Of a DNA stretch of 37,300 bases, positions 1-8,326 are shown one piece after another. A model generated the notes under the pieces. That model ran no database searches. It was given only the letters and a program-made list of their open reading frames with translations, and was not told the origin of the DNA. The position numbers were made by a program, and so were the translations under genes. How positions within the stretch are numbered: the stretch's first letter is position 1; each line of letters starts with the position of its first letter. This DNA is from Myxococcales bacterium (GTDB lineage: Bacteria; Myxococcota_A; Polyangia; Haliangiales; Haliangiaceae), in contig JAEUJY010000058.1 in NCBI GenBank assembly GCA_016794525.1, positions 1 through 37,300 of the forward strand, in the 5' to 3' direction.

Positions 1-870
1 GGCGACGGGCCGGATGACCCGCCGGACCCCGCCGCGCGGCTGCACGAGCTGCGGCTGCTGGTGCCGGCGGCCGTGCTGGGCAAGTTCACGGCGACGCGGC
101 GGGCGCTGGAGGCGGCGTGCGGGCATCCGCTCACCGACGGCGACGTGATCGGGACCTTGTGCGACCAGCAGCTCGCGGGCTCCCACGTGGGAGATGGGGC
201 GACCGCCAAGCCCATGCATCAGATCGCGATCACGCAGTGCAGCGATTGCCGCAAGGCGTGGCACGACGTCGCCGGGCACACGATCGAGCTCAGCGCCGCC
301 GAGCTGGCGCCGGCGTCGTGCGACGCCGAGCTGCTGGGGCGGGTCGACGGCGACAAGCCGGCGCGGGTGACCAAGACCATCCCGCCGCGGACGCGACGCG
401 CGGTGCTGCGGCGAGATCGCGGGCGGTGCGTGGTGCCGGGCTGTCGCAACGCGCGGTACGTCGACGTGCACCACCTCGTGCCGCGGGCCGCGGGCGGCGA
501 TCACACGCCGACCAAGCTGGCGGCGCTGTGCTCGGCACACCACACGGCGGCGCACGATGGCCGGCTCCGGATCGACGGGACCGCGCCCGGGAAGCTTCGG
601 GTAACCCACGCCGACGGGCGGCCCTACGGCGCGCCGCCGTCCCACGTGGGAGTCAACGCAGCCGTGGCGCCGCCTCGGGCCGGCGAGGCGACAGCGGTGG
701 CTCCGGCGCAGGGAGAGCCCGAGGTGGAGGCGACGCCAGCCGCACGTAGGCGCCGCCGGACCAAGGCCCCACCCGGCACACGAACGCGGAGACCGCGACG
801 GCGCGTGTCCGCTGAGGCGACGAGCGCTGCGCAGCTACCTCGCGGTCCTACGGCCCGACGGGGCAGTTGA
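1..870 (+). CDS. HNH endonuclease, 5'-truncated by the window edge
   Basis: The reading frame is open at base 1, so the N-terminus lies outside the window; about 289 codons are visible, ending in TGA at 868-870. A classical HNH nuclease core sits in the middle (about 385-590). It carries RCVVPGC, then DVHHLVPRAAGG with the HH pair, then LCSAHH, which supplies the last zinc and metal ligands. The preceding segment (IPPRTRRAVLRRDRG) is typical of the multicopy HNH genes related to DUF222 proteins found in actinobacteria and myxobacteria. The C-terminal ~90 residues are a low-complexity Arg/Pro/Ala tail. The gene contains the palindrome TCCCACGTGGGA twice, each read as SHVG. Its last 23 bp overlap the end of the convergent FG-GAP lipoprotein gene. 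Known for the family: DNA cleavage, often linked to mobile or repeated loci. The target and role here are unknown. Confidence 0.85.
   Translation, partial: GDGPDDPPDPAARLHELRLLVPAAVLGKFTATRRALEAACGHPLTDGDVIGTLCDQQLAGSHVGDGATAKPMHQIAITQCSDCRKAWHDVAGHTIELSAAELAPASCDAELLGRVDGDKPARVTKTIPPRTRRAVLRRDRGRCVVPGCRNARYVDVHHLVPRAAGGDHTPTKLAALCSAHHTAAHDGRLRIDGTAPGKLRVTHADGRPYGAPPSHVGVNAAVAPPRAGEATAVAPAQGEPEVEATPAARRRRRTKAPPGTRTRRPRRRVSAEATSAAQLPRGPTARRGS
180..193. repeat. Palindrome CTCCCACGTGGGAG (copy 1)
   Basis: A perfect 14-bp palindrome inside the HNH gene. Its 12-bp core TCCCACGTGGGA occurs again at 640-651 in the same gene and same reading frame (SHVG). It may be a protein-binding or target site; the function is not known. 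Confidence 0.6.
640..651. repeat. Palindrome TCCCACGTGGGA (copy 2)
   Basis: Second copy of the 12-bp palindrome found at 181-192, about 460 bp downstream in the same gene. It lies just after the HNH domain, at the start of the low-complexity tail. Confidence 0.6.
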
Positions 871-3205
871 TGCCGGTGAGCACCAGCGTGTTGTTGTCCT
901 CACGGCACTCGAGGTTCGCGCCCACCTGCATGCCGCGATCATCGACGATGACCGTGCCGATGCTCCCGGCCGCGGGCCAGTCGCAGCTCACGTCCTGGCA
1001 GGTCCCGGGCACCAGCGTGCCGATCGTCTGCGCCTGGCAGCCGAGCGCGCCGGGCGGGTTGCCGCCGTAGACCGACACGGTCAGGCCGCGCGCCACCGGC
1101 TCGGTGCCGCGGTTGCACACGTTCACCGTGACCCGCGCGCCGCCGGGGATGCAGGTGACCGTCGCGCCGTGGGCGGTGAGATCGGGCGACGCGCCGGCGC
1201 CGAGCCCGCTGCCCGGGCTGTTCTGGCGGAAGTTGTTGAGGTTGGGCTGGGTCCAGTTGCGCAGCCACTGCGACGTCCGCGGCACGACGCCCGAGTCGTC
1301 GACGTTGGTGACGCTGTACGCGTGCTGGTTCCAGATCGGCCGGGTGCCGACCCAGCGATCGACGCGATCTGCGATGACCCGTACGCCGAACGCGGTGCCG
1401 GGGCCGGGGTTCTCGGCGCGGCACACCTTGCCGGCGGCCGCCGGGCCGGCGATCGGATCGCGGCACACGAAGTTGTCGCCGCCGCAGTCGGCGTCGACGG
1501 TGCAGCGGCACTTGCCCAGCGTGTCGGTCGCCGCGTCGCGGCCGCACGGCGCGCTGGCCGGGCAGTCGGAGTTGTCGAGGCACTGCACGCCGTCGAAGAT
1601 CGGATCGAGCGCCGGGCAGGTGACGTTGCAGTTGGTGTTGGACGGCACGACGATCTCGGCGTTGAAGTCGGCGTCGACGTCCGCGACGATCGGGTTCTCG
1701 TACCAGGTGCACGAGCGGCGGAACCGCGAGTACACGACCTGGCCGCTGGTGCCGTCGTAGACCCGGGTGAAGCACTCGTCGGCGTACACCACCTCGGCGC
1801 GGCCGTCGCCCTCGAAGTCGAACACCGACGAGCCGGTCACGTTGGACGACAGGTCCTGCGACGGCTGCGTCCACAGGATGCCGTCGGCGCGGCCGCTGGC
1901 GCACACCGCCGCCGCGGCGCCGGCGACGCAGTCGGGATCGAAGACGGTGTACGCCGAGCCGCCGGCCGAGGCGATCTCGACCCGGCCGTCGCCATCGAAG
2001 TCGGCCAGCGTCGGCGGGCCGCCGTTGCCGGCCGGCGTGCCCTGCAGCGCGCCGGTGAACACCTCGCGGCCGGCCAGCGTGTAGACGTGGACGACGCCGG
2101 CGTTGACCACGACCACCTCGGCCTGGCCGTCGAGGGCGCCGCGATCGTCGGCGCCAGCCGCCGCCCCGAACGTGCCCAGATCGGCGACCGCCACGCGGCC
2201 ACCGACGCCGCCGATCGCCTGGGCCGGCACCCACTCGGTGGTCGCCCGATCCCAGTCGTAGATCTGCGGGCCGGCGACCAGCTCGGGCGCGCCGTCGTTG
2301 TCGACGTCGGCGATCACGGGGATGTAGCCAGTCGAGCGCGGCTCGAGCGTCGTCGGCACCAGCGGCGTGTTGAGCAGCACGCCGGCCGCCGAGTACACCG
2401 CGCCCTGGTACATGATCTCGGGGACGCCGTCGTCGTCGAGATCGTGGATCGAGATGCCGGTCCAGTTGCAGAACGCGTCGCCGTAGGTGTCGGCGGACGA
2501 CCACAGGACACCCCAGGTGCCGGCGGCCGAGCGGGTGAACGCGATCAGCCCGCCGTCCTGCCGCGCCGCGACGATCTCGGGCTTGCGATCGACGCCGCCC
2601 AGATCGGCGATCGCCACCGACTGCGCGGCGATAATCGGGTTGGGCAAGCTGGCCAGCTGGCCGCAGGTCGCGCCGTCGATGATGCGCAGCACGCCGAAGT
2701 ACGCCGGGTTGCTGCCGGCGCACGACTCGGCGCCGCCGTCGGTGAAGTTGTAGGAGATGAAGACGATCGACGGGCTGGTGAACTCGCCGGCGCCGAGCCC
2801 GAGGTCGGCCACCATCGGCGAGCCGAGCACGTTCTTGTGATCGGGGAACGGATCGCCGGCGGGCGGCCCCAGCCACTCGCACTGCACGCCCGGGAAGAAC
2901 ACGCCGGGCACCACCTCGCGCACGCACGCGGTGTCGAACGTCCCACCGGGGCCGACGCCCCACGGCAGGCACTCGTTGGCGGCGGTGTCGCAGTGCAGGT
3001 CGCCGGGGCAGCGGCCGTCGACGCACGCGGTCGGCGTCGGCACGCAGGCGTCGTAGCGACACGCCTGGTCGGCGGCGCACGCCACGCCGCCGCACAGCCC
3101 GGTGCCGTCCGCGCCGTCGACGCCGCCGCCCGTGGTGTTGTCACAGCCGCCGCAGCCAGCCAGGCCGAGCGCGAGGATCAGACCGAGGGACATCGCCGTG
3201 CGCAT
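848..3205 (-). CDS. FG-GAP/VCBS-repeat surface lipoprotein
   Basis: A 785-residue exported lipoprotein. The signal peptide ends in the lipobox LAGC (Cys18). Next come a short Cys-rich region (CVDGRCPGDLHC and neighbours) and a long beta-propeller with FG-GAP-like calcium-binding loops (DLDDDGVPEI, DVDNDGAPEL, DFDGDGRVEI, DFEGDGRAEV). A second Cys-rich insert lies around residues 540-600. The C-terminal ~100 residues resemble a CARDB-like beta-sandwich (VTVNVCNRGTEPV). Proteins of this make-up are abundant in myxobacteria and are thought to act at the cell surface in adhesion or ligand binding; no enzymatic motif is visible. ATG 3205 is preceded at 8 bp by a weak -10-like TACCAT, so the mRNA may be leaderless. 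The stop codon lies inside the 3' end of the convergent HNH gene. The 48-bp gap to the upstream NHL gene suggests the two could also be cotranscribed. Confidence 0.85.
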   Translation of the reverse strand: MRTAMSLGLILALGLAGCGGCDNTTGGGVDGADGTGLCGGVACAADQACRYDACVPTPTACVDGRCPGDLHCDTAANECLPWGVGPGGTFDTACVREVVPGVFFPGVQCEWLGPPAGDPFPDHKNVLGSPMVADLGLGAGEFTSPSIVFISYNFTDGGAESCAGSNPAYFGVLRIIDGATCGQLASLPNPIIAAQSVAIADLGGVDRKPEIVAARQDGGLIAFTRSAAGTWGVLWSSADTYGDAFCNWTGISIHDLDDDGVPEIMYQGAVYSAAGVLLNTPLVPTTLEPRSTGYIPVIADVDNDGAPELVAGPQIYDWDRATTEWVPAQAIGGVGGRVAVADLGTFGAAAGADDRGALDGQAEVVVVNAGVVHVYTLAGREVFTGALQGTPAGNGGPPTLADFDGDGRVEIASAGGSAYTVFDPDCVAGAAAAVCASGRADGILWTQPSQDLSSNVTGSSVFDFEGDGRAEVVYADECFTRVYDGTSGQVVYSRFRRSCTWYENPIVADVDADFNAEIVVPSNTNCNVTCPALDPIFDGVQCLDNSDCPASAPCGRDAATDTLGKCRCTVDADCGGDNFVCRDPIAGPAAAGKVCRAENPGPGTAFGVRVIADRVDRWVGTRPIWNQHAYSVTNVDDSGVVPRTSQWLRNWTQPNLNNFRQNSPGSGLGAGASPDLTAHGATVTCIPGGARVTVNVCNRGTEPVARGLTVSVYGGNPPGALGCQAQTIGTLVPGTCQDVSCDWPAAGSIGTVIVDDRGMQVGANLECREDNNTLVLTGINCPVGP

Positions 3206-3253
3206 CTCGCGCGATGGTAGCGCAGCGCCTCGGGGCTCGATACGCGCGAAGGT

Positions 3254-4411
3254 TCACGGCAGCGCGACCCGGCGCACCCGGTGGTACGGGACGTCTTCGC
3301 CGCGGCTGCCGTCGGCGACCCACAGCGTGCGACCGTCGGCGGCGACCGCCAGGCCCTCGAGGCCCCAGAACTGCGCGGTCAGGCGCGGCCCGTCGAGCCA
3401 ACCGCCGGTGCCCGCGCCCGCGACCGTGGCCACGACGCCGTCGGCCAGCACGCGCACGGTGAAGCTGTCGGTGTCGCTGACGTAGAGCCGCCCGGCGCCG
3501 TCCGCGGCGAGCGCCTGCGGGAAGCCGAAGGTCGCGGCCGCCGCGGCGCCGTCGCCGTGGCCGCGGACGCCGGTGCCGGCCAGCGTCGTCACGTCGCCGG
3601 TCAGCGAGACCGCGCGGATGCGGTGGTTGTTGTAGTCGGCCACGGCGATCCGGCCGTCGGCGAGCAGCGCGACGCCGTAGGCGCCGTCGAACCGCGCCGC
3701 CGCGCCGCGCGCGTCGACGTAGCCGGGCTGATCGCGCGCGCCGGCCAGCGCGACGACCTCGCCGGTGGTCGGCGTCAAGAGCGACACGGTGTGGTGGACG
3801 TAGTCGGCGAGCACCAGCCGCCCGTCGGGCAGCGCCGCGAGGCCGCGCGGCCGTCCGAGATCGCGGGCCACGACGGTCGCGGCCCCCGAGGCCAGGTCGA
3901 CCCGCCACACCGTCCCGGTCGACCCGGAGTGCTGGCCCAGATCGTTGTCGTCGGTCGAGACGTAGAGCGCGCCGGCGTGCAGGGCCAGACCGAACGGCCG
4001 GCGGAAGTTGCTGGCCATCACGAGCGTGCGGGTGGCGCCGTCGGGCGCGACCGCGCGGATCCGGCCATTGTCGAAGTCGGCGACGTACACCTCGGCGGCG
4101 TCGGCCAGCACGTTCACCGGGTTGGCGAACCGCGCCATGCCGCGGACGCCATCGGCGGCGCCAGCGCTCGGACAGCCGGCGAGCGTCGTGACCTCCTCGC
4201 CCATCGCCGGCATGTCGCACGGCGCGAGCGGCGCGTCGATCGCGGCGTCGATCGCGGCGTCGATCGCGGCGTCGGGGCGCGCGTCGAGGTCACCGGCGGC
4301 GTCGATCGGCGGCACCGCGCCGTCGACCGCGGCGTCATCCCCGCCGCTGGTCGTCCCGGTGCATGCCGCCGCCACCAGCATCGCGAGCACGAGGGACCAC
4401 GAGCGCAACAT
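3254..4411 (-). CDS. NHL-repeat propeller lipoprotein
   Basis: A 385-residue lipoprotein. The signal peptide ends in VAAAC (Cys17). It is followed by an Asp/Ala linker (residues ~25-62, including a perfect AAID tandem repeat), then NHL-type propeller blades with recurring motifs such as VYVADFDNGRIRAV, IAVADYNNHRIRAV and LYVSDTDSFTVRVL. NHL propellers bind proteins or ligands; some are lyases, but no catalytic set is recognised. Unlike most genes here it has a plausible Shine-Dalgarno: GGAG six bases before the ATG (rc of 4418-4421). The D/A-rich linker after the lipid anchor is typical of myxobacterial lipoproteins and probably spaces the propeller from the membrane. It lies directly upstream of, and in the same orientation as, the FG-GAP lipoprotein gene. 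The function is likely surface-associated but unspecified. Confidence 0.85.
   Translation of the reverse strand: MLRSWSLVLAMLVAAACTGTTSGGDDAAVDGAVPPIDAAGDLDARPDAAIDAAIDAAIDAPLAPCDMPAMGEEVTTLAGCPSAGAADGVRGMARFANPVNVLADAAEVYVADFDNGRIRAVAPDGATRTLVMASNFRRPFGLALHAGALYVSTDDNDLGQHSGSTGTVWRVDLASGAATVVARDLGRPRGLAALPDGRLVLADYVHHTVSLLTPTTGEVVALAGARDQPGYVDARGAAARFDGAYGVALLADGRIAVADYNNHRIRAVSLTGDVTTLAGTGVRGHGDGAAAAATFGFPQALAADGAGRLYVSDTDSFTVRVLADGVVATVAGAGTGGWLDGPRLTAQFWGLEGLAVAADGRTLWVADGSRGEDVPYHRVRRVALP
4233..4274. repeat. 12-bp tandem repeat in lipoprotein linker
   Basis: Three perfect copies of GCGTCGATCGCG plus half a fourth. They encode the AAID repeats of the linker of the NHL lipoprotein on the minus strand. 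The unit is a whole number of codons, so copy-number change would alter linker length without a frameshift. Confidence 0.8.
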
Positions 4412-4628
4412 GGGGGACTCCGATCGACGGGCCGCGTGTCCGCGGCGCGGAGGCCGGCGGCCCGCGCCGTCGGAGACTGCATCTCCCGTGCCCGGACCAA
4501 CCGCGTCCAGCGTCTCGGAACGTCACCAGCGCGCGCGTGGCCAGCACCGCCTGCGTGGGCGACCACGATCCGTGCAAACCGCGCGCACCGCGCGATGCGC
4601 CGCGCCGACCCGCCCGTCGCTGCCGCGG
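4412..4628. other. 217-bp intergenic region
   Basis: Non-coding stretch between the NHL lipoprotein gene and the 3' end of the UGA-containing gene, both on the minus strand. It should hold the promoter of the NHL gene; GGAG at 4418-4421 (read on the minus strand) is its ribosome binding site. No further structure is recognised. Confidence 0.4.
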
Positions 4629-5003
4629 CTACCCGAGCACCAGGCCGCAGCCGGGACACTCGCCGTCGGCGGTCAGGTCGTCGGTCGCGCCGCACGCCGG
4701 GCACGCGGACGCGTCGGCGGGCGCCACCGGCGCCACGCCCTCACGAGCCAGCGAGGCCTGCCAGTCGTCAGCGAGCAGCGCCGCGATGGCCGGGACGTCG
4801 TCCTCCTCGACCAGGAGGTGCGTCTTGGTGCCTCAACCCTTGCCGCCGCCGGGACACCCCATCAGCACGGGGATGCCGGCGGCCAGGCACTTCTCGCGCA
4901 CCGCCTTGATGTCGTTCATCCCACCCCCCATCGCCGCCACCAGCGGCAACCCGTCCAGCATGGCCTCGGCCTCGGCGATGGTCAGCGGCGTGCGATCGTC
5001 CAC
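4629..5003 (-). CDS. Candidate selenoprotein: DUF2007-like domain + zinc ribbon with in-frame UGA
   Basis: Read through one in-frame TGA (4835..4833), this is a 124-residue protein ending at TAG 4629-4631. Residues 1-56 include IAEAEAMLDGLPL, then REKCLAAGIPVLMG, CPGGGKG and the TGA as residue 57. The frame continues KTHLLVEEDDVPAIAALLAD and ends in a zinc ribbon (CPACG ... CPGCG). The halves fit one domain: an 'aaGIPv...lLVeedd...aalL' pattern like DUF2007 proteins, which often carry a C-terminal zinc ribbon. A hairpin with a GGU-containing loop follows the TGA at bacterial-SECIS distance. GTG 5003 was chosen because TACGAT (5015..5010) ends 6 bp upstream, matching other genes here; ATG 5021 in frame would give 130 residues. 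Cys50 and Sec57 could form a redox pair (inference). Alternatives are a recent Cys/Trp-to-stop mutation or a sequencing error. Without read-through the product would be a 56-62-residue fragment lacking the zinc ribbon. Confidence 0.6.
4802..4835 (-). promoter_or_regulatory. Putative bacterial SECIS hairpin next to the UGA codon
   Basis: On the minus strand, 14 nt after the TGA (4835..4833), a perfect 6-bp stem CCTCCT/AGGAGG (4818..4813 and 4807..4802) encloses the loop GGTCG. The loop begins 21 nt after the UGA. A lower stem GACG/CGTC (4824..4821 with 4797..4794) can form around a small internal loop. Known bSECIS elements are hairpins just 3' of the UGA with a small apical loop rich in G and U; that of E. 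coli fdhF also carries GGUC at a similar distance. Caveat: the stem coincides with codons for LLVEE (CTC CTG ... GAG GAG), which are naturally complementary in GC-rich genes. Confidence 0.5.
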
Positions 5004-5009
5004 GTCGCG

Positions 5010-5015
5010 ATCGTA
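5010..5015 (-). promoter_or_regulatory. -10-like box TACGAT before the UGA-containing gene
   Basis: TACGAT on the minus strand ends 6 bp before GTG 5003. The same spacing is seen before several other genes in the window. If used, translation would start at GTG 5003 on a nearly leaderless mRNA rather than at ATG 5021. Confidence 0.35.
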
Positions 5016-5074
5016 GCGCATCGCGCGCGGGCTGGCACGGGCGCCGCCGCGCGGCGCGATACACTCGGCCGCCG

Positions 5075-5692
5075 ATGCCGCCCAAGGTCCTGGTGGTCTA
5101 CTGCCACTCGAACCCCGAGAGCTTCACCCACGCGGTGCTCGAGGCCGTGACCGCGGGGCTGGCCACGACGCCGTGCGAGGTCGAGGTGGTCGACCTCTAC
5201 GCCGAGGGCTTCGACCCGGTGCTGCTGGTCGACGCGCAGCACCGCCGCCGCGATCTCGACAAGGTCGAGGCCACCGCCCGCTACCGGGCCCAGCTCGCGG
5301 CGTGCGACGCGGTCGTCTTCGTCTACCCGCTGTGGTGGGGCGGCTTCCCGGCGATGCTCAAGGGCTACCTGGATCGCACGTTCGTCTCGGGGCTGACCTA
5401 CTCGTTCGCCGGGCGCGGCCCGCGCGCGGTGTTCCCGGCCGGCCTGATGCGCGGCAAGGCGGCCTACTTCTTCTACACGCTCGACTCGCCGCGGCTGGTC
5501 GCGTGGCTCGACCCCGGCTGGTTCGGCGCGTACGCGAGCATCTTCTGGTACTGCGGCTTCGCGCCGGTGCGCCGCTACTACCTGCCGCGCCTCAAGCTCA
5601 CCTCCCCCGAGGCGCGGGCCCGCTGGCTGGTGAAGGTCCGCGGCCGCGCGGCGGCGCTCGGCGCCCGGCTGGCGCGTCGCCGCGCGGGGTGA
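5075..5692 (+). CDS. NAD(P)H-quinone reductase, flavodoxin_2 family
   Basis: A 205-residue cytoplasmic flavodoxin-fold oxidoreductase of the MdaB/KefF/NQO1 type (Flavodoxin_2). The N-terminal strand and phosphate-binding loop are present (VLVVYCHSNPESFTHAVL, FMN/FAD site). The central signature VVFVYPLWWGGFPAMLKGYLD (two parts: YPLWW and PAMLKGYLDR) follows, then the FVSGLTYSF segment that packs against the flavin. Known role: two-electron reduction of quinones or related electrophiles with NAD(P)H, protecting against redox cycling. The C-terminus is Arg-rich. ATG 5075 follows a -10-like TACACT (5060-5065) by 9 bp with no clear Shine-Dalgarno. The gene is divergent from the UGA-containing gene and precedes prfC by about 54 bp. 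Family assignment is firm; the natural substrate is unknown. Confidence 0.9.
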   Translation: MPPKVLVVYCHSNPESFTHAVLEAVTAGLATTPCEVEVVDLYAEGFDPVLLVDAQHRRRDLDKVEATARYRAQLAACDAVVFVYPLWWGGFPAMLKGYLDRTFVSGLTYSFAGRGPRAVFPAGLMRGKAAYFFYTLDSPRLVAWLDPGWFGAYASIFWYCGFAPVRRYYLPRLKLTSPEARARWLVKVRGRAAALGARLARRRAG

Positions 5693-5732
5693 AGCGCGCC
5701 CCCCGACGCTTTGCGATCGGTGGCGCAACCGG

Positions 5733-5738
5733 TAGATT
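5733..5738 (+). promoter_or_regulatory. -10-like box TAGATT before prfC
   Basis: TAGATT ends 8 bp before ATG 5747, placing the expected transcription start at or next to the start codon. There is no Shine-Dalgarno between it and the ATG, which supports a leaderless mRNA and the ATG rather than the upstream in-frame TTG at 5711. Confidence 0.4.
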
Positions 5739-5746
5739 GCGCCGCC

Positions 5747-7336
<1,590 letters not shown>

Positions 7337-7404
7337 CGACGGCGGCACGGACTGTCCCAGCGGCCGGGCTTGGCCGCGGCGCGCGGCGGCCCCACGATGG
7401 GGCC

Positions 7405-8190
7405 ATGGCCCGCATCCCGGTCGGTTTCATCAGCCACGGCGCACCGACGCTGGCGCTCGAGGTCGGCGGCTTCGCCGCGGCGCTGGAGGCGTGGGGGACG
7501 CGGCTGCGCGCCGCGGCCCCGCCGCGCGGCGTCGCGATCGTGTCGGCGCACTGGGTGTCGGCGATCCCGCGCACCGGCGTCGAGGCCTGCGGGCCGCTGT
7601 TCTACGACTTCGGCGGCTTCGATCCGGCGCTGCGCGAGGTGCAGTACCCGGCGCCGGGCTCGCCGGCGCTGGCGGCCCAGGTGCGCGAGCTCACCGGCGC
7701 CAAGGCCGAGCCGACCCGCGGGCTCGATCACGGCGTGTGGGTGCCGCTGCTCAAGATGTTCCCGGCCGCCGACCTGCCGGTGGTGCAGGTGGCGCTGCCG
7801 CTGCGCACCGGGCCCGCCGGCTGGCTCGCGCTCGGCCGCGCGCTGGCGCCGCTGGCCGACGACGGCGTGCTGGTGCTCGGCTCGGGTGGGCTGGTGCACA
7901 ACCTCGGCCGGCTCGACTGGGACAGCGCCGCCGCCGCGCCCGCGCCGTGGGCCACGACGTTCGAGGCCTGGGCCACCGCCGCGCTCGATCGCCGCGACCT
8001 GGCCGCGCTCGGCCGCGTGCTCGAGGAGGCGCCGGCGCTGCGCGACGCCCACCCGTCGGTCGAGCACCTCGCGCCGCTGCTGGTCGCGGCCGGCGCCGCC
8101 GCGCATGGCGACGCGCTGCCGAAGCCGCGCTACCCGGTCGAAGGATGGACGATGGGCTCGCTGTCGATGCGCTCGGTCGAGTGGGCGTAG
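7405..8190 (+). CDS. Extradiol ring-cleavage dioxygenase, LigB/DODA family
   Basis: A 261-residue protein of the class III extradiol dioxygenase family (LigB, DOPA-4,5-dioxygenase, E. coli YgiD). These enzymes open catechol-type rings using a non-haem divalent metal. Visible landmarks are the N-terminal FISHGAPTLAL (metal-ligand His), SAHWVS (second His), the LDHGVWVPLLKMFP segment, where LDHG.W.PL is diagnostic, and GSGGLVHNLG. The C-terminus YPVEGWTMGSLSMRS is also typical. The start was set at ATG 7405, which begins MARIPVGFISHG; earlier in-frame codons give no family-like sequence. The gene stands alone between prfC and a hexamer satellite, so no pathway is suggested by neighbours. The substrate is unknown. 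Confidence 0.93.
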   Translation: MARIPVGFISHGAPTLALEVGGFAAALEAWGTRLRAAAPPRGVAIVSAHWVSAIPRTGVEACGPLFYDFGGFDPALREVQYPAPGSPALAAQVRELTGAKAEPTRGLDHGVWVPLLKMFPAADLPVVQVALPLRTGPAGWLALGRALAPLADDGVLVLGSGGLVHNLGRLDWDSAAAAPAPWATTFEAWATAALDRRDLAALGRVLEEAPALRDAHPSVEHLAPLLVAAGAAAHGDALPKPRYPVEGWTMGSLSMRSVEWA

Positions 8191-8194
8191 CGAC

Positions 8195-8300
8195 GGGAAC
8201 GCGGACGGGGACGGAGACGGGATCGGGATCGGGATCCGGATCGGGATCCGGAACGGGATCGGGATCGGGATCCGGAACGGGATCGGGATCCGGATCCGGG
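8195..8300. repeat. Hexamer satellite (GGGATC-type), 17 units
   Basis: About 17 tandem hexamers of the form NGGANC (mainly GGGATC, with CGGATC, CGGAAC, GGGGAC) run from 8195, just after the dioxygenase stop, to near the end of the convergent Kelch-like gene. Part of the array shows a higher-order 24-bp period (three GGGATC plus one CGGAAC). It is intergenic: the dioxygenase frame ends with TAG at 8188-8190. Such arrays may vary by slippage, and it may also serve as the convergent-gene boundary. Confidence 0.85.
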
Positions 8301-8326
8301 TGTGCGGTGGCGCGGTGGCGCCGATG

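Noticed and set aside
4629-4835. Frameshift instead of in-frame UGA in the DUF2007-like gene
   Set aside because: Both halves are in the same frame and the protein pattern continues at the TGA without loss or gain of residues, so no frameshift is needed.
8191-8326. Gly-Ser tail fused to the dioxygenase through the hexamer satellite
   Set aside because: The dioxygenase ends with TAG at 8188-8190, and the Gly-Ser reading is in another frame without a start or gene context.
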